Shown in pieces: positions 47,740 to 57,441 of a stretch of 64,000 nt of DNA. Positions within the stretch are counted from its first letter, which is position 1; the number at the start of each line of letters is the position of its first letter. A program made the translations under genes and the position numbers. Source of the DNA: Pseudomonadota bacterium (GTDB taxonomy: Bacteria; Pseudomonadota; Alphaproteobacteria; Micavibrionales; Micavibrionaceae). Where the stretch lies: assembly GCA_029558635.1 (NCBI GenBank), contig JAKQEE010000258.1, positions 1 to 64,000 on the forward strand, given 5' to 3'. The notes below the pieces were generated by a model that saw only the letters and a program-made list of their open reading frames with translations, was not told the origin of the DNA and did not search any database.

Positions 47740-49230
47740 ATGATGGATAGTAAAAAAATGGATGTTCCCGAAATTATTGTCGGGCGTTTTGACGCAGCGC
47801 GGGCGCGACGGTCTAATTGGGAAGGGTTGTGGCAGGATTGTTACGATTATGCGCTTCCCTATCGTGGCGATTTTTCCGGATATTTTTCCGGTGGATCACG
47901 GCGCGGGGAAACCCTGTTTGATGCGACGGCGCCTGATGCTGTTGATCAATTGGCTTCGCTATTGCTTGGCTATTTAACGCCGCCTTTTACCCCATGGTTT
48001 GCGATCAAGGCTGGAACGGATTTATCCGATGAAGAAGCGGAAAAACTGGCTCCGCTGCTTGATAAAACGACGCGGACGATGCAGGCGCATTTTGACCAGT
48101 CGAATTTTCTGGTTGAGATTCACCAGTGTTTTCTCGATCTGGTCGTTGCGGGGACGGCATCTCTGGCGTTTGAAGAGGCTGGGGTGGGTGAAGCATCAGC
48201 ATTCCGTTTTGCGGCATTGCCTCTTAAGGATGTCTATTTTGAGGAAGGGAATCAGGGTGGACTTGATATTGTTTACCGCGTTTTGTCACTGAGTGATTCG
48301 AAAATTCTTTCAAGATACGCGCTTGAAGAATTACCGACCGATGTTCTGCATGGCAGCCGTGATGACCCGGACAGGAAGTTCAGGGTTATCGAGGCCGTGT
48401 TTCCGCTGGAAACAGAAGGCGGCTACGGTTTGGTGGTCTTTATGGACGAAAGCGGTGAGGTTCTGGTGACCGAGCGTCTTAGTCATTCGCCCTTTATTAA
48501 TTTCCGGTGGATGAAGACGCCCGGTGAGATTTACGGTCGTTCTCCGGTGATGAAATCCTTACCTGATATTAAAACAGCCAACAAAGTGGTCGAACTGATT
48601 TTAAAAAATGCGTCGATTGCGGTCACAGGCATTTGGCAGGCCGATGATGACGGAGTGGTCAATCCGGCCAATATCGAATTGGTTCCAGGGGCGATTATTC
48701 CGAAGGCGGTCGGGTCTAAGGGTTTGACACCGCTCGAGATGCCTGCGCGGTTTGATGTCTCGCAACTGGTTCTGGAGGATTTGCGCGGGCGCATCCGTCA
48801 TGCGCTGTTGGCCGACCGTTTGCCGTCACTTGGCGGAAAAAATGCGACGGCGACCGAGATTGTCGAGCGGTCTGGCGAGATGGCGTTGCTTCTTGGGGCG
48901 ACGTTCGGGCGATTGCAGGTCGAATTCTTGCATCCGCTGATTACGCGGGCTTACCAGATTTTGCGTCGTCGCGGAGTTGTTCCCGATTTGCCGCTCGATG
49001 GGCGGACGCTTGCCATCGAATATAGATCGCCGTTGGCGCGGGCGCAGGCGGGGCAGCACGTCCAGACGATGATGGGGTGGCTGAATACTGCCGGATCATT
49101 GGGTGCGGATGCCGTGTCCAGAATCGACCGTGGGGCTGTTCTTGATTATCTCGCCCGAGTCCTCGGTGTTCCTGCATCTTTTTTAATTCCAACAAAATCC
49201 GAAATTTCAACATTTGAAGGAGAAAAATAA
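47740..49230 (+). CDS. Podovirus-type portal / head-tail connector protein
   Basis: W..DCYDYALPYRGDFSGYFSGGSRRGETLFDATAPDAVDQLASLLLGYLTPPFTPWF characteristic of T7-like head-to-tail connectors. Confidence 0.9.
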   Translation: MMDSKKMDVPEIIVGRFDAARARRSNWEGLWQDCYDYALPYRGDFSGYFSGGSRRGETLFDATAPDAVDQLASLLLGYLTPPFTPWFAIKAGTDLSDEEAEKLAPLLDKTTRTMQAHFDQSNFLVEIHQCFLDLVVAGTASLAFEEAGVGEASAFRFAALPLKDVYFEEGNQGGLDIVYRVLSLSDSKILSRYALEELPTDVLHGSRDDPDRKFRVIEAVFPLETEGGYGLVVFMDESGEVLVTERLSHSPFINFRWMKTPGEIYGRSPVMKSLPDIKTANKVVELILKNASIAVTGIWQADDDGVVNPANIELVPGAIIPKAVGSKGLTPLEMPARFDVSQLVLEDLRGRIRHALLADRLPSLGGKNATATEIVERSGEMALLLGATFGRLQVEFLHPLITRAYQILRRRGVVPDLPLDGRTLAIEYRSPLARAQAGQHVQTMMGWLNTAGSLGADAVSRIDRGAVLDYLARVLGVPASFLIPTKSEISTFEGEK

Positions 49231-49949
49231 TGACTGATACTTATCTGACTGCCGAGCTCGAAAATGCTGGTGCTGCGGATCGTCCGCAAAATGTTCCAGC
49301 AAAATTTTGGGATGCTGAAAAGAAAGAAATCCGCATTGATGCGCTGCTGGGCTCCTATGCTGCTCTGGAAAAGAAATTGTCGGGTATGGTTCCTGAAACC
49401 GATCGTGGGAGGATGCTCAAATTGATAGGTGTTCCGGATACTCCTGAAGGGTATCAGGTCAATCTGCCTTGTGATTATCTTGAGGTTGATCCTGATCTTA
49501 ATGCCCGTCTGCATGGTAAAGGATTTACACCGGAACAGGTGCAGGAAGTTTATGATCTGGCCGCCGAGAAGCTGGTTCCGATGATTTTGCAAATGGCGGC
49601 AGAGTTTCAGGCTGAACGCGAGATCGAACGTTTGGTCGAATCTTTCGGCGGTGTTGAAAAATGGCGTGACATCTCCAAACAATTGCAAGAATATGGCGTG
49701 CGCTCTTTGCCTCTGCAGGCGTTCGAAGGGATGGCGTGTTCCTATGACGGGGTGATGGCGCTTTACAAGATGATGCAAAGCGAGTCCGGTTCTTCTGTGA
49801 AAATTCGTGGCGAGAGTTCTCCATCGGATCCGATGGATGAAAAGTCCCTGCGCAAGATGATGCAGGACCCTAGGTACTGGCGTGATCGCAATTCCGCCTT
49901 TATCGAGAAGGTGACGAAGGGTTTTGAGCGTTTGTATGGAGGTAAGTAA
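49230..49949 (+). CDS. Putative capsid scaffold/assembly protein
   Basis: Position between portal and capsid; PAKFWDAEKKEIRIDALLGSYAALEKKLS typical of phage scaffold N-termini. Confidence 0.7.
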   Translation: MTDTYLTAELENAGAADRPQNVPAKFWDAEKKEIRIDALLGSYAALEKKLSGMVPETDRGRMLKLIGVPDTPEGYQVNLPCDYLEVDPDLNARLHGKGFTPEQVQEVYDLAAEKLVPMILQMAAEFQAEREIERLVESFGGVEKWRDISKQLQEYGVRSLPLQAFEGMACSYDGVMALYKMMQSESGSSVKIRGESSPSDPMDEKSLRKMMQDPRYWRDRNSAFIEKVTKGFERLYGGK

Positions 49950-50348
49950 TTATGCTTGCGATCCGGCGAATTCGCGGGCGTTGAAATCGTCGATGACGTT
50001 CTGGAACGTTTTTCGGATGTCGCCGGTCAGCGGTTCGAATTGGAGCGAATAGCTTTCGGCCATTTTGCGGACGACTTTGGCGCGGTGTTTGACGTGGACC
50101 AGATGGTCGCGGAGGTGGAATTTCATCTCGACGTCCATTTCCTGTCCGACGCCCAGAGGACGCGGGTCACCGAACACTTTAACTCCGCCCGGACTCCAGT
50201 CGAGGATCGGGTGGGCTTTGCCGTCAATAAAGCCGATGCATTGGTCGCAGGATCGGCGCGGATGTGCGCGGCGGGATGTGAATCCGTTGCTACCATCGTC
50301 CGAGAGTGTTTTTTTGATTCCAATTGCTGACATAATGTTTTGCAGCAT
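49950..50348 (-). CDS. PilZ-domain protein (putative c-di-GMP receptor)
   Basis: RRAHPRR (RxxxR) and DWSPGG (D/NxSxxG) motifs; antisense within the virion cluster. Confidence 0.85.
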   Translation of the reverse strand: MLQNIMSAIGIKKTLSDDGSNGFTSRRAHPRRSCDQCIGFIDGKAHPILDWSPGGVKVFGDPRPLGVGQEMDVEMKFHLRDHLVHVKHRAKVVRKMAESYSLQFEPLTGDIRKTFQNVIDDFNAREFAGSQA

Positions 50349-50414
50349 ACAGATGCTCCTGTGTTCGTCCAGTAAAAGTTATTTGTATTCGTTCAGTTAC
50401 TTATAGACACACAG

Positions 50415-50444
50415 TTACGGAAACGCTTCCTCACATTTCCGTAA
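50415..50444. other. Perfect inverted repeat between pilZ and capsid genes
   Basis: TTACGGAAA-12 nt-TTTCCGTAA. Confidence 0.75.
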
Positions 50445-50471
50445 TTACCAACCGTCTCTAATATAGGGGTA

Positions 50472-50488
50472 TTGTAAAAAAATTACAA
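50472..50488. other. Short inverted repeat
   Basis: TTGTAA-aaaaa-TTACAA. Confidence 0.5.
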
Positions 50489-50658
50489 GTTTTCGATGCG
50501 TTCAGACTGTCGCACCCTTGTGGGCAGGCGGTCTGGATCGTCGCAGAGAACGAAGAGCCTTATCTTCGCCTGCACTTTACATGGTTCCGAATTGGCCGGA
50601 CTCCGACAACCAAACGGGATTTTTTCCTTTTAAACCAACAAATTAACAAGGAGTAACC

Positions 50659-51489
50659 ATGAGTACCGAACTCAACAAGGCGTTCGTCAAGCAGTTCGAA
50701 CGCGAAGTCCATGAAGCCTATCAGCGTCAGGGGTCCAAACTGCGCGGTGCGGTCCGTACAATTAACAATGTGAAAGGTTCAAGTGTTGTCTTCCAGAAAG
50801 TCGGCAAAGGAACTGCGTCCACCAAGTCCACCCACGGTATGGTTCCGGTGATGAATCTGTCCTATGCCTCGGTCGAATGTGCGTTGCAGGATTATTATGC
50901 CGGTGACTGGGTCGACAAATTCGATGAACTGAAAATCAACCATGATGAGCGTCAGGTGATTGCCAATGCTGGTGCCTATGCGCTGGGCCGCAAAACCGAC
51001 GAGTTGATTATTACAGCTTTGGCGACTGCATCAACCTATAGCATTGCCGATAGTAATACTGGCATGACTCTCGACAAGCTTTTGGGAGCATTTGAATTGC
51101 TGGGGGCGGCCAATGTGCCGGATGATGGCGGGCGTTTCGCTGTGATCGGTTGGAAGCAATGGAGTGAAATGCTCAAGATCCCTGAATTCGCTAGCAGTGA
51201 ATTCGTTGGTCCTGACGAGCTTCCCTATAAAGACACGCAGGCCAAGAAATGGCTCGGCACCACCTGGATTCCTCATTCGGGTTTGCCGATTAACGGTAGT
51301 GATATTCGTTCCTGTTTCTGGTTCCACCGTACCGCCATCGGTCATGCATCTGGTTCCGATGTCCAAACTGATGTCAGCTGGCATGGCGACCGTGCAGCGC
51401 ACTTCGTCAACAATATGATGAGCCAAGGCGCTTCCCTGATTGATCAGGAAGGTGTGGTTATCGTCAATTGTGACGAGACGCCTGACTAG
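50659..51489 (+). CDS. Major capsid protein
   Basis: Strong RBS (AAGGAG); KAFVKQFEREVHEAYQRQGSKLRGAVRTI..GSSVVFQKVGKGTAS phage capsid pattern. Confidence 0.88.
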   Translation: MSTELNKAFVKQFEREVHEAYQRQGSKLRGAVRTINNVKGSSVVFQKVGKGTASTKSTHGMVPVMNLSYASVECALQDYYAGDWVDKFDELKINHDERQVIANAGAYALGRKTDELIITALATASTYSIADSNTGMTLDKLLGAFELLGAANVPDDGGRFAVIGWKQWSEMLKIPEFASSEFVGPDELPYKDTQAKKWLGTTWIPHSGLPINGSDIRSCFWFHRTAIGHASGSDVQTDVSWHGDRAAHFVNNMMSQGASLIDQEGVVIVNCDETPD

Positions 51490-51595
51490 ATTTTCTTCGG
51501 ATTATAGCGGGAATGGCGGCGGGTGATGCCGCCATTTTCGTCTCAAAATCCTTTGAAACTCATTTTCTCAAAATTTATTTTATAGGAGTTTAAGT

Positions 51596-51838
51596 ATGTC
51601 TTTACAAAGCAAGGACCTCAGTGTGCTGGCCTATGCCAACAAATTCACTCTGTGGCATTACACGACGTTCGATTCGTCGGTTGTCACCACGGGTTATTTC
51701 AACAACGCGGCGTCGATGCTGCGCGTTAACGATCTGATTATCGTGAATATAGATACGGATGGCACACCGTCTACGGTGTTTTATATCGTCACTGCCAACA
51801 CGGGCTCGTCCGTGACGATAGCGGCCTTTACCGCCTGA
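51596..51838 (+). CDS. Small virion-cluster protein (possible head decoration)
   Basis: TAGGAG RBS; beta-rich 80 aa directly after capsid. Confidence 0.65.
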   Translation: MSLQSKDLSVLAYANKFTLWHYTTFDSSVVTTGYFNNAASMLRVNDLIIVNIDTDGTPSTVFYIVTANTGSSVTIAAFTA

Positions 51839-51889
51839 TCCCTCGCCCTTTGGTCAGGGGGGGCCGCTTTGATGGTCCGTACCGATGGG

Positions 51890-51923
51890 AGGTGGCCCAA
51901 GCTTTCGGGTCACCTCTTTTTTA
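51890..51923 (+). terminator. Intrinsic terminator inside virion operon
   Basis: GAGGTGgCCC-aagctttc-GGGtCACCTC followed by TTTTTT. Confidence 0.8.
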
Positions 51924-51931
51924 AGATTTGT

Positions 51932-51964
51932 TCCAATTAAAAACTGGAAATTTTTAATTGGAAG
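51932..51964. other. Perfect 13-bp inverted repeat
   Basis: TTCCAATTAAAAA-ctggaaa-TTTTTAATTGGAA. Confidence 0.9.
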
Positions 51965-52020
51965 TCCTCAGATGCCGGACAAGCTTCGGGCAAAGCCCGC
52001 CTCGCCTTGCTCGGTGCAAT

Positions 52021-52055
52021 TTTGAATAAGAATTAGAGAGGTTCTTATTCAAAAT
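52021..52055. other. Perfect 13-bp inverted repeat upstream of tail gene
   Basis: TTTTGAATAAGAA-ttagagagg-TTCTTATTCAAAA. Confidence 0.9.
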
Positions 52056-52081
52056 CACAATTTTTTTGAAAGGTTTTTATC

Positions 52082-52651
52082 ATGGCTTTGTCCGATATTG
52101 GTTTATGTTCGCGTGCGCTGGTCAAAATCGGTGCGCATCCGATTGCGTCCTTCTCGGACGGTACGGCCTCCTCTGAGATTGCGGGGCTTTTGTATGATTC
52201 CGTTCGTGATGCGGTTTTATCTTCCTATGGGTGGAGTTTTGCTACCGGACAGGTCACGCTGACACGGCTTACAACTGCGCCAGCGGCTGACTATCAATAT
52301 GCGTATCAATTGCCCAATGATTTCCTGCGTGCGATTTCCGCCGGATATCCTGCGCGCGGGAGGGGGCTTTCCTACCGTATTCAAGGAAGACAGCTTCATA
52401 TCAATGCCGAAGAGGTGTTGCTCACCTATATTTACCGTCCGGTTGAGGAAACATTTCCGCCCTATTTTGACATGGCGTTGATTGCGCGTCTGGCGGCTGA
52501 GTTTTGTATTCCATTGACTGAAAATGTATCGCGGTCTGAAGTTTTATCCAAACTTGCCGAACAGGAATTTACCCGTGCGCGCCAGATCGACGCGCAGCAG
52601 GATAGTCCAAACCGGATCGAGAGTTTTTCCTTAATTGATGCGAGGGAGTAA
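52082..52651 (+). CDS. Tail tubular protein A-like (gp11-type adaptor)
   Basis: ALSDIGLCSRALVKIGAHPIASFSDGT..A..LLYDSVRDAVLSSYGWSFA. Confidence 0.85.
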   Translation: MALSDIGLCSRALVKIGAHPIASFSDGTASSEIAGLLYDSVRDAVLSSYGWSFATGQVTLTRLTTAPAADYQYAYQLPNDFLRAISAGYPARGRGLSYRIQGRQLHINAEEVLLTYIYRPVEETFPPYFDMALIARLAAEFCIPLTENVSRSEVLSKLAEQEFTRARQIDAQQDSPNRIESFSLIDARE

Positions 52652-52653
52652 TC

Positions 52654-54549
52654 GTGAAAACCATTCAGATCAAAACAACGTTTACGGCCGGTGAAGTGTC
52701 TTCGGATCTGCTCGGGCGTGGGGATTTGCGTGCTTATGAGAACGGGGCGCTGAAACTCCGTAACGTCTTTATCCAGCCGACAGGAGGGATAAAGCGTCGT
52801 TCTGGGCTGCGGTATATTGATACGGCTGCCGGTGCGGGGCGTCTGATTTCGTTCGAGTTTAATACCGAGCAGACTTATTTGTTGGTTTTAACCGATCTCC
52901 AGATTGCGGTTTATGCGAATGGAGTGTTGCAAACAATGCTGGTTTCGCCATGGGCAGAAGCGGATCTGGCACAACTTGCCTGGACGCAATCAGCTGATAC
53001 GCTTCTTCTGGTCCATCCTGACTATCCGCCCAAGAAACTGACGCGTAGCGGTGGTGGAGTATGGGCGTTGGTCGACTGGGTGTTCTATTCCGAGACTAAT
53101 CGTATTCACCAGCCAATGTATAAGTTTGCGGATAGCGCCATTACCGTTACGCCGAGTGGAACCGGCGGGACCATTACATTGACGGCGTCTGCCTCAGTAT
53201 TCGAGGCCGGTCATGCGGGGACACGCTTGCGGGTTGGAAATAAGGAAGTTCAGGTCACTTCGGTTGATTCACCAACAGTTGTTACGGTTTCAGTTAAAGA
53301 AACTCTAGGTTCTACGTCGGCGACGGTGGATTGGGAAGAGCAGTCTTTTTCCCCCGTGCACGGTTATCCGGTGACTGTGGCGTTCCATCAGGATCGTTTG
53401 GTGATCGGCGGTTCGCAGGATTTGCCGAACCGATTGTGGTTTTCTCAATCGGGCGATTTGTTCAATTTCGATTTGGGGACAGGACTGGATGCCGAGGCGA
53501 TCGAGTTTGGGATTTTTTCGGATCAGGTCAATGCCATTCGCGGTGTGTTTTCGGGGAGACATCTGCAAGTATTTACAAGTGGTGCGGAATGGATGGTCAC
53601 GGGTGATCCGCTCACTCCGTCTACCGTCCAGATTAAACGCCAGACGCGGGTCGGGTCGCGGGTTGATCGCTATATTGCGCCTTTGGATGTTGACGGGGCA
53701 ACGTTGTTTGTGGCGCGTAACGGTCAGGAGCTTCGCGAGTTTGTTTATACAGATGTCGAGCAAGCTTATCAGTCAACCGATCTGGCACTCTTGTCGAAAC
53801 ATATTATTACCACGCCTGCTGATCAGGATTTTGATCAAAAGCGGCGCTTGTTGTTTCTGGTTCGTGAGGACGGGAAATTTGCAACGCTCACGGTGTTCCG
53901 AGCCGAGGAGGTGGCGGCATGGACTCTCCATGAGACGGCGGGCTCGATGCTCTCCGTCTGTGTTGCGGGTGATGTCGTCTATTTTCTAATCAACCGTGAC
54001 GGGGCTTACCTGATTGAGCAGATCGATGACGATCTTCATCTTGATTCTGCGTTAGCCGGAGAGAGCGGGACGCCTGCCAATGAGTGGAGTGGGCTTGGAC
54101 ATCTGGAAGGGAAAACCGTATCTGTCGTGGCCGATGGTCGTGTGCAGGCCGCTGAAATCGTAAGCAGTGGAGTGGTGACGCTTGATGGTGCGTATAGCAC
54201 TGTCCAGATCGGGTTGCCTTATACCCATTTGATCGAGCCTTTGCCTCCTGCCAATACGACAGATATCGGAGCCGCGCGGGCGGTCCGTCTGGTCGAGGCC
54301 ACGTTCCGTCTTAAAGAGACGGCGGCGTTACAACTCAATGTCGGGCGCGGGTTAAAAGATGTTTCGCTTCGTCAGTTGGGTGATGATGAAATTCTCGATG
54401 CGCCCGCGCCGCTTGTGTCGGGCGATATCCGCGTTCAGGCCTATGGATGGTCTTATGATACCAGCAAGCCTCTGTGGGTGATTGAACAGAGTTTGCCGTT
54501 ACCGTTTGCACTGTTGTCGGTGCAAATGAGTGTGATGGCTAATAGTTAG
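52654..54549 (+). CDS. Tail tubular protein B-like (gp12-type nozzle)
   Basis: TTFTAGEVSSDLLGRGDLRAYENGALKLRNVFIQPTGGIKRRSGLRYI; PVTVAFHQDRLVIGGSQDLPNRLWFSQSGD. Confidence 0.88.
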   Translation: MKTIQIKTTFTAGEVSSDLLGRGDLRAYENGALKLRNVFIQPTGGIKRRSGLRYIDTAAGAGRLISFEFNTEQTYLLVLTDLQIAVYANGVLQTMLVSPWAEADLAQLAWTQSADTLLLVHPDYPPKKLTRSGGGVWALVDWVFYSETNRIHQPMYKFADSAITVTPSGTGGTITLTASASVFEAGHAGTRLRVGNKEVQVTSVDSPTVVTVSVKETLGSTSATVDWEEQSFSPVHGYPVTVAFHQDRLVIGGSQDLPNRLWFSQSGDLFNFDLGTGLDAEAIEFGIFSDQVNAIRGVFSGRHLQVFTSGAEWMVTGDPLTPSTVQIKRQTRVGSRVDRYIAPLDVDGATLFVARNGQELREFVYTDVEQAYQSTDLALLSKHIITTPADQDFDQKRRLLFLVREDGKFATLTVFRAEEVAAWTLHETAGSMLSVCVAGDVVYFLINRDGAYLIEQIDDDLHLDSALAGESGTPANEWSGLGHLEGKTVSVVADGRVQAAEIVSSGVVTLDGAYSTVQIGLPYTHLIEPLPPANTTDIGAARAVRLVEATFRLKETAALQLNVGRGLKDVSLRQLGDDEILDAPAPLVSGDIRVQAYGWSYDTSKPLWVIEQSLPLPFALLSVQMSVMANS

Positions 54550-54570
54550 AAATTTCAAAAGGAGACGAAT

Positions 54571-55008
54571 ATGGGGACATTAACTTCGGTTTTGACGCCG
54601 ATTTTGAGTATTGGCAGTGCCTTAAGCGGTGCGCAGCGCGTGTCACAAGACAATCGCGAGAATGATTTGAGGCTTCGGCAATATGAGCAGAATGCGGCGC
54701 TTCATAAAAAGCAGAATTTGTTTGATTTGCAAAATGCCGAAACCGAACGGAGAACTAAATTAAAAAAACTGATCTCGGCACAACGCGCCCAGTTTGGCAG
54801 CGGTGGCATTCGCTCTGGCGCAGGTTCAAGTGAGGCTGTTCTGGAAGGACTGTTTTCGGATTCGGACATTGAACGTCAACAAGGCGAAGGTGATGTGGCG
54901 CTGGCCAACCAAAAAATCAATCAAGGGATTACGCAGCAGCGTCAACTCAATCTTTTGCAAAAAGAGCAGTTGCGCCAGAAAACCATTTTGAACACCCTGC
55001 TTAGCTAA
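54571..55008 (+). CDS. Putative internal virion protein
   Basis: Helical, LSGAQRVSQDNREN..RAQFGSGGIRSGAGS; position after the nozzle gene. Confidence 0.65.
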   Translation: MGTLTSVLTPILSIGSALSGAQRVSQDNRENDLRLRQYEQNAALHKKQNLFDLQNAETERRTKLKKLISAQRAQFGSGGIRSGAGSSEAVLEGLFSDSDIERQQGEGDVALANQKINQGITQQRQLNLLQKEQLRQKTILNTLLS

Positions 55009-55032
55009 TCCGCTTTTAAAAGGAATAAATTT

Positions 55033-57054
55033 ATGACCGAGCATATTAGAATGCCCGATGTGGTGCCGCTTGTGCGCTATCTGGCGAATGGCACGCAGAG
55101 CGTCTTTGAATATCCGTTTCCGATCTTTGCAAGTGAAGATCTGAAGGTTTTGTTTGATGGGGCGGAACAAATATCAGGATTTACGATTGATGGAGCCGGT
55201 GCAACTGCCGGCGGAACTGTAACGTTCGATGTTGCTCCTATTTCGGATGTTGTCGTGACGTTGGAACGGCGGATGGCGTTTGAACGGCTCACCGATTTTG
55301 TCGAAGGTGGCAATTTTGCGGCTGCGGCCATTAATGCCGAGCTTGATTTTCTGGTGGCGGGTCTTCAACAGGTTTCGCGTGACCAGATTCCGATGTTACG
55401 TTTCGATGAGGGGGAAGCGCCTTCGGTGACGTCTTTGCCTGCGCGGGATGTGCGGGCGGGGAAGGCACTCGGGTTTGACGGCAATGGCGACCCTGTGGCG
55501 GTGTCTTTAGCGGGCAGTATGGCTGCTCCTGATTTCACGGCTGTGGGGAATGGTGCGGTGACGCGCACTAACCATGACAAATTTTCCGATTTTGTATCGG
55601 TCAAGGATTTCGGCGCTGTGGGTGACGGTCTGACCGATGATACTTTGGCCTTTCAGCAGGCTTTGGCGGCGCACGATCATGTCTTTGTACCCAGTGGTGT
55701 TTACATTGTTACAGGGACGATTGCAGTCGGCGATGGGCAATCCTTGGCGGGGGCTGGTGATTCGTCAGAAATCAAAACATCGTCTTCGATTGTACTTGTT
55801 CACCTGACCGGTTCTTATGCGCGCTTGGCGACTCTGAAATTGTTCGGCGGGGATGTCGGGATCAAGCTTTCGGGGCTGTCTGGGCCGTGCGTTCAGAATG
55901 CGGTGGTGGACGTGTCAACATGGCAGGCACAGACGGGAATTTTGCTTGATGGCGGGTCTGATACAGGCAAGCCCTGTTACTGGAACAATTTTGTGCGGGT
56001 GTTGGTGGCTCAACCGTTTGTGAATGGCATTCACTTGAAACGAAGCGGAGCAGGGGATACGCCCAATGCCAACCGCTTTATGCAATGCCGTGTTTATTCT
56101 CTGGGGGCTACGACTTCGGGAAGCGGGATTTACATCGAAGAAGGGTCGTTCAACAACAGCTTTACCGATACGGAAGTCAATGTGAACGGAACGGCGCAGG
56201 CTTGTGTCAGATGTGGTGCTGGATCAAATAAGACGATTTTTGTGAATCTGTATTGTGAATCATCTAATTCAGTTCCAAATGTAAAACTTGATGCTGGATC
56301 AATCGAGACGGCTATTTACAATCTCTTGTCGGCTAGTGATGGTGCAGCGATTTGGGATTTGTCGGGTGGGCAGTATACGGCGTTCAATGCGGGGTATCCT
56401 TATAAAAACCGTTTGCAGAAAACGACTTGTACCGACCTAACGTCAACTTTGCAGCGCTATGATACTGAGTATATCGACGCAAGCGGGACGGTGACACTTG
56501 ATTTATCGCACTCTATCCATCTGGTGTCGTCTTATGGTGGCGCGTTGACGGTGCAGTTGCCCAATGCCGCCGATGCGGCGGCGGCGATGATGATGGTCAA
56601 GAAAATCGACACATCAAAAAACATTATCACCGTAACGGAATCAGGCGGAACAGGGCCGGATGATCGTTCCTATTATCTGGGCGGAGAAAACGATTTCGTG
56701 ATGATGATGTCGAACGGGGCGGAATGGTTTGTGATTTCAACCAACCGTTCGGCGGGGAATACACGCTATTACGACGGGTCGGGGACATATGATATCGACA
56801 TGGCGGTGGATGTGTATTTGTTGTCTTCCTATGGCGGGGTTTTGACGGCGAGGTTGCCGCCAGCCAATGCACCGGAAGCGATCGGGCGGATGGTCACAAT
56901 CAAGAAAACTGACGTATCGGCCAATCCTGTCATGGTTTCCGAGTTGGGTGGTTCGGGTCCGGACCAGTATACCCAATCGTTGACCTCACAATTTCAGTCG
57001 ATCACGGTCGTGTCCGATGGCGGGCATTGGTATATTGTCAGCCGCTTTTCTTAG
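55033..57054 (+). CDS. Tail fibre/tailspike with pectate-lyase-like beta-helix
   Basis: T7-like N-terminus (YLANGTQSVFEYPFPIFASEDLKV) then VSVKDFGAVGDGLTDDTLAFQQAL beta-helix motif. Confidence 0.88.
   Translation: MTEHIRMPDVVPLVRYLANGTQSVFEYPFPIFASEDLKVLFDGAEQISGFTIDGAGATAGGTVTFDVAPISDVVVTLERRMAFERLTDFVEGGNFAAAAINAELDFLVAGLQQVSRDQIPMLRFDEGEAPSVTSLPARDVRAGKALGFDGNGDPVAVSLAGSMAAPDFTAVGNGAVTRTNHDKFSDFVSVKDFGAVGDGLTDDTLAFQQALAAHDHVFVPSGVYIVTGTIAVGDGQSLAGAGDSSEIKTSSSIVLVHLTGSYARLATLKLFGGDVGIKLSGLSGPCVQNAVVDVSTWQAQTGILLDGGSDTGKPCYWNNFVRVLVAQPFVNGIHLKRSGAGDTPNANRFMQCRVYSLGATTSGSGIYIEEGSFNNSFTDTEVNVNGTAQACVRCGAGSNKTIFVNLYCESSNSVPNVKLDAGSIETAIYNLLSASDGAAIWDLSGGQYTAFNAGYPYKNRLQKTTCTDLTSTLQRYDTEYIDASGTVTLDLSHSIHLVSSYGGALTVQLPNAADAAAAMMMVKKIDTSKNIITVTESGGTGPDDRSYYLGGENDFVMMMSNGAEWFVISTNRSAGNTRYYDGSGTYDIDMAVDVYLLSSYGGVLTARLPPANAPEAIGRMVTIKKTDVSANPVMVSELGGSGPDQYTQSLTSQFQSITVVSDGGHWYIVSRFS
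56458..57051 (+). repeat. Two tandem ~100-aa C-terminal tailspike modules
   Basis: (HSIHLVSSYGGALTVQLP..VKKIDTSKNIITVTESGGTGPD) vs (VDVYLLSSYGGVLTARLP..IKKTDVSANPVMVSELGGSGPD). Confidence 0.8.
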
Positions 57055-57109
57055 ATTTTTGGTTTTTTTCCGACTCAAAACTCGTTGAAAAGATGAACAG
57101 GGGAATGTT

Positions 57110-57439
57110 TTGAAATCTATTACAATTGAAGAGACCACGCGGGCGCAGGTGGCGGAATTCCTGCCGCGCGCTATATCCAAGGCTTTGCAGTCTTACCACG
57201 AATTTATGGAAGGGACCGCGTTTGGTGAGGAAGCTAAAGAGTTTTCCGATGCGCATAAGGCGGCGAAAGTCGCCATTTCGCATATCGAGCTTTTGATCAA
57301 GCTTGCGAAATGGGCTGACCTGCCGGATGCGGCGATTGAAAGCAAAGGGGAGTTGGATGAATTCTCGAATCTTATGAATCGCGCTGAAGGTGATGTCAAA
57401 GATTATTACGCCCACAGGGTTGAAGGTGATGACGAATAA
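57110..57439 (+). CDS. Small helical protein preceding terL (TerS candidate)
   Basis: TTG start with GGGGA upstream; directly upstream of terL. Confidence 0.5.
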   Translation: MKSITIEETTRAQVAEFLPRAISKALQSYHEFMEGTAFGEEAKEFSDAHKAAKVAISHIELLIKLAKWADLPDAAIESKGELDEFSNLMNRAEGDVKDYYAHRVEGDDE

Positions 57440-57441
57440 AA

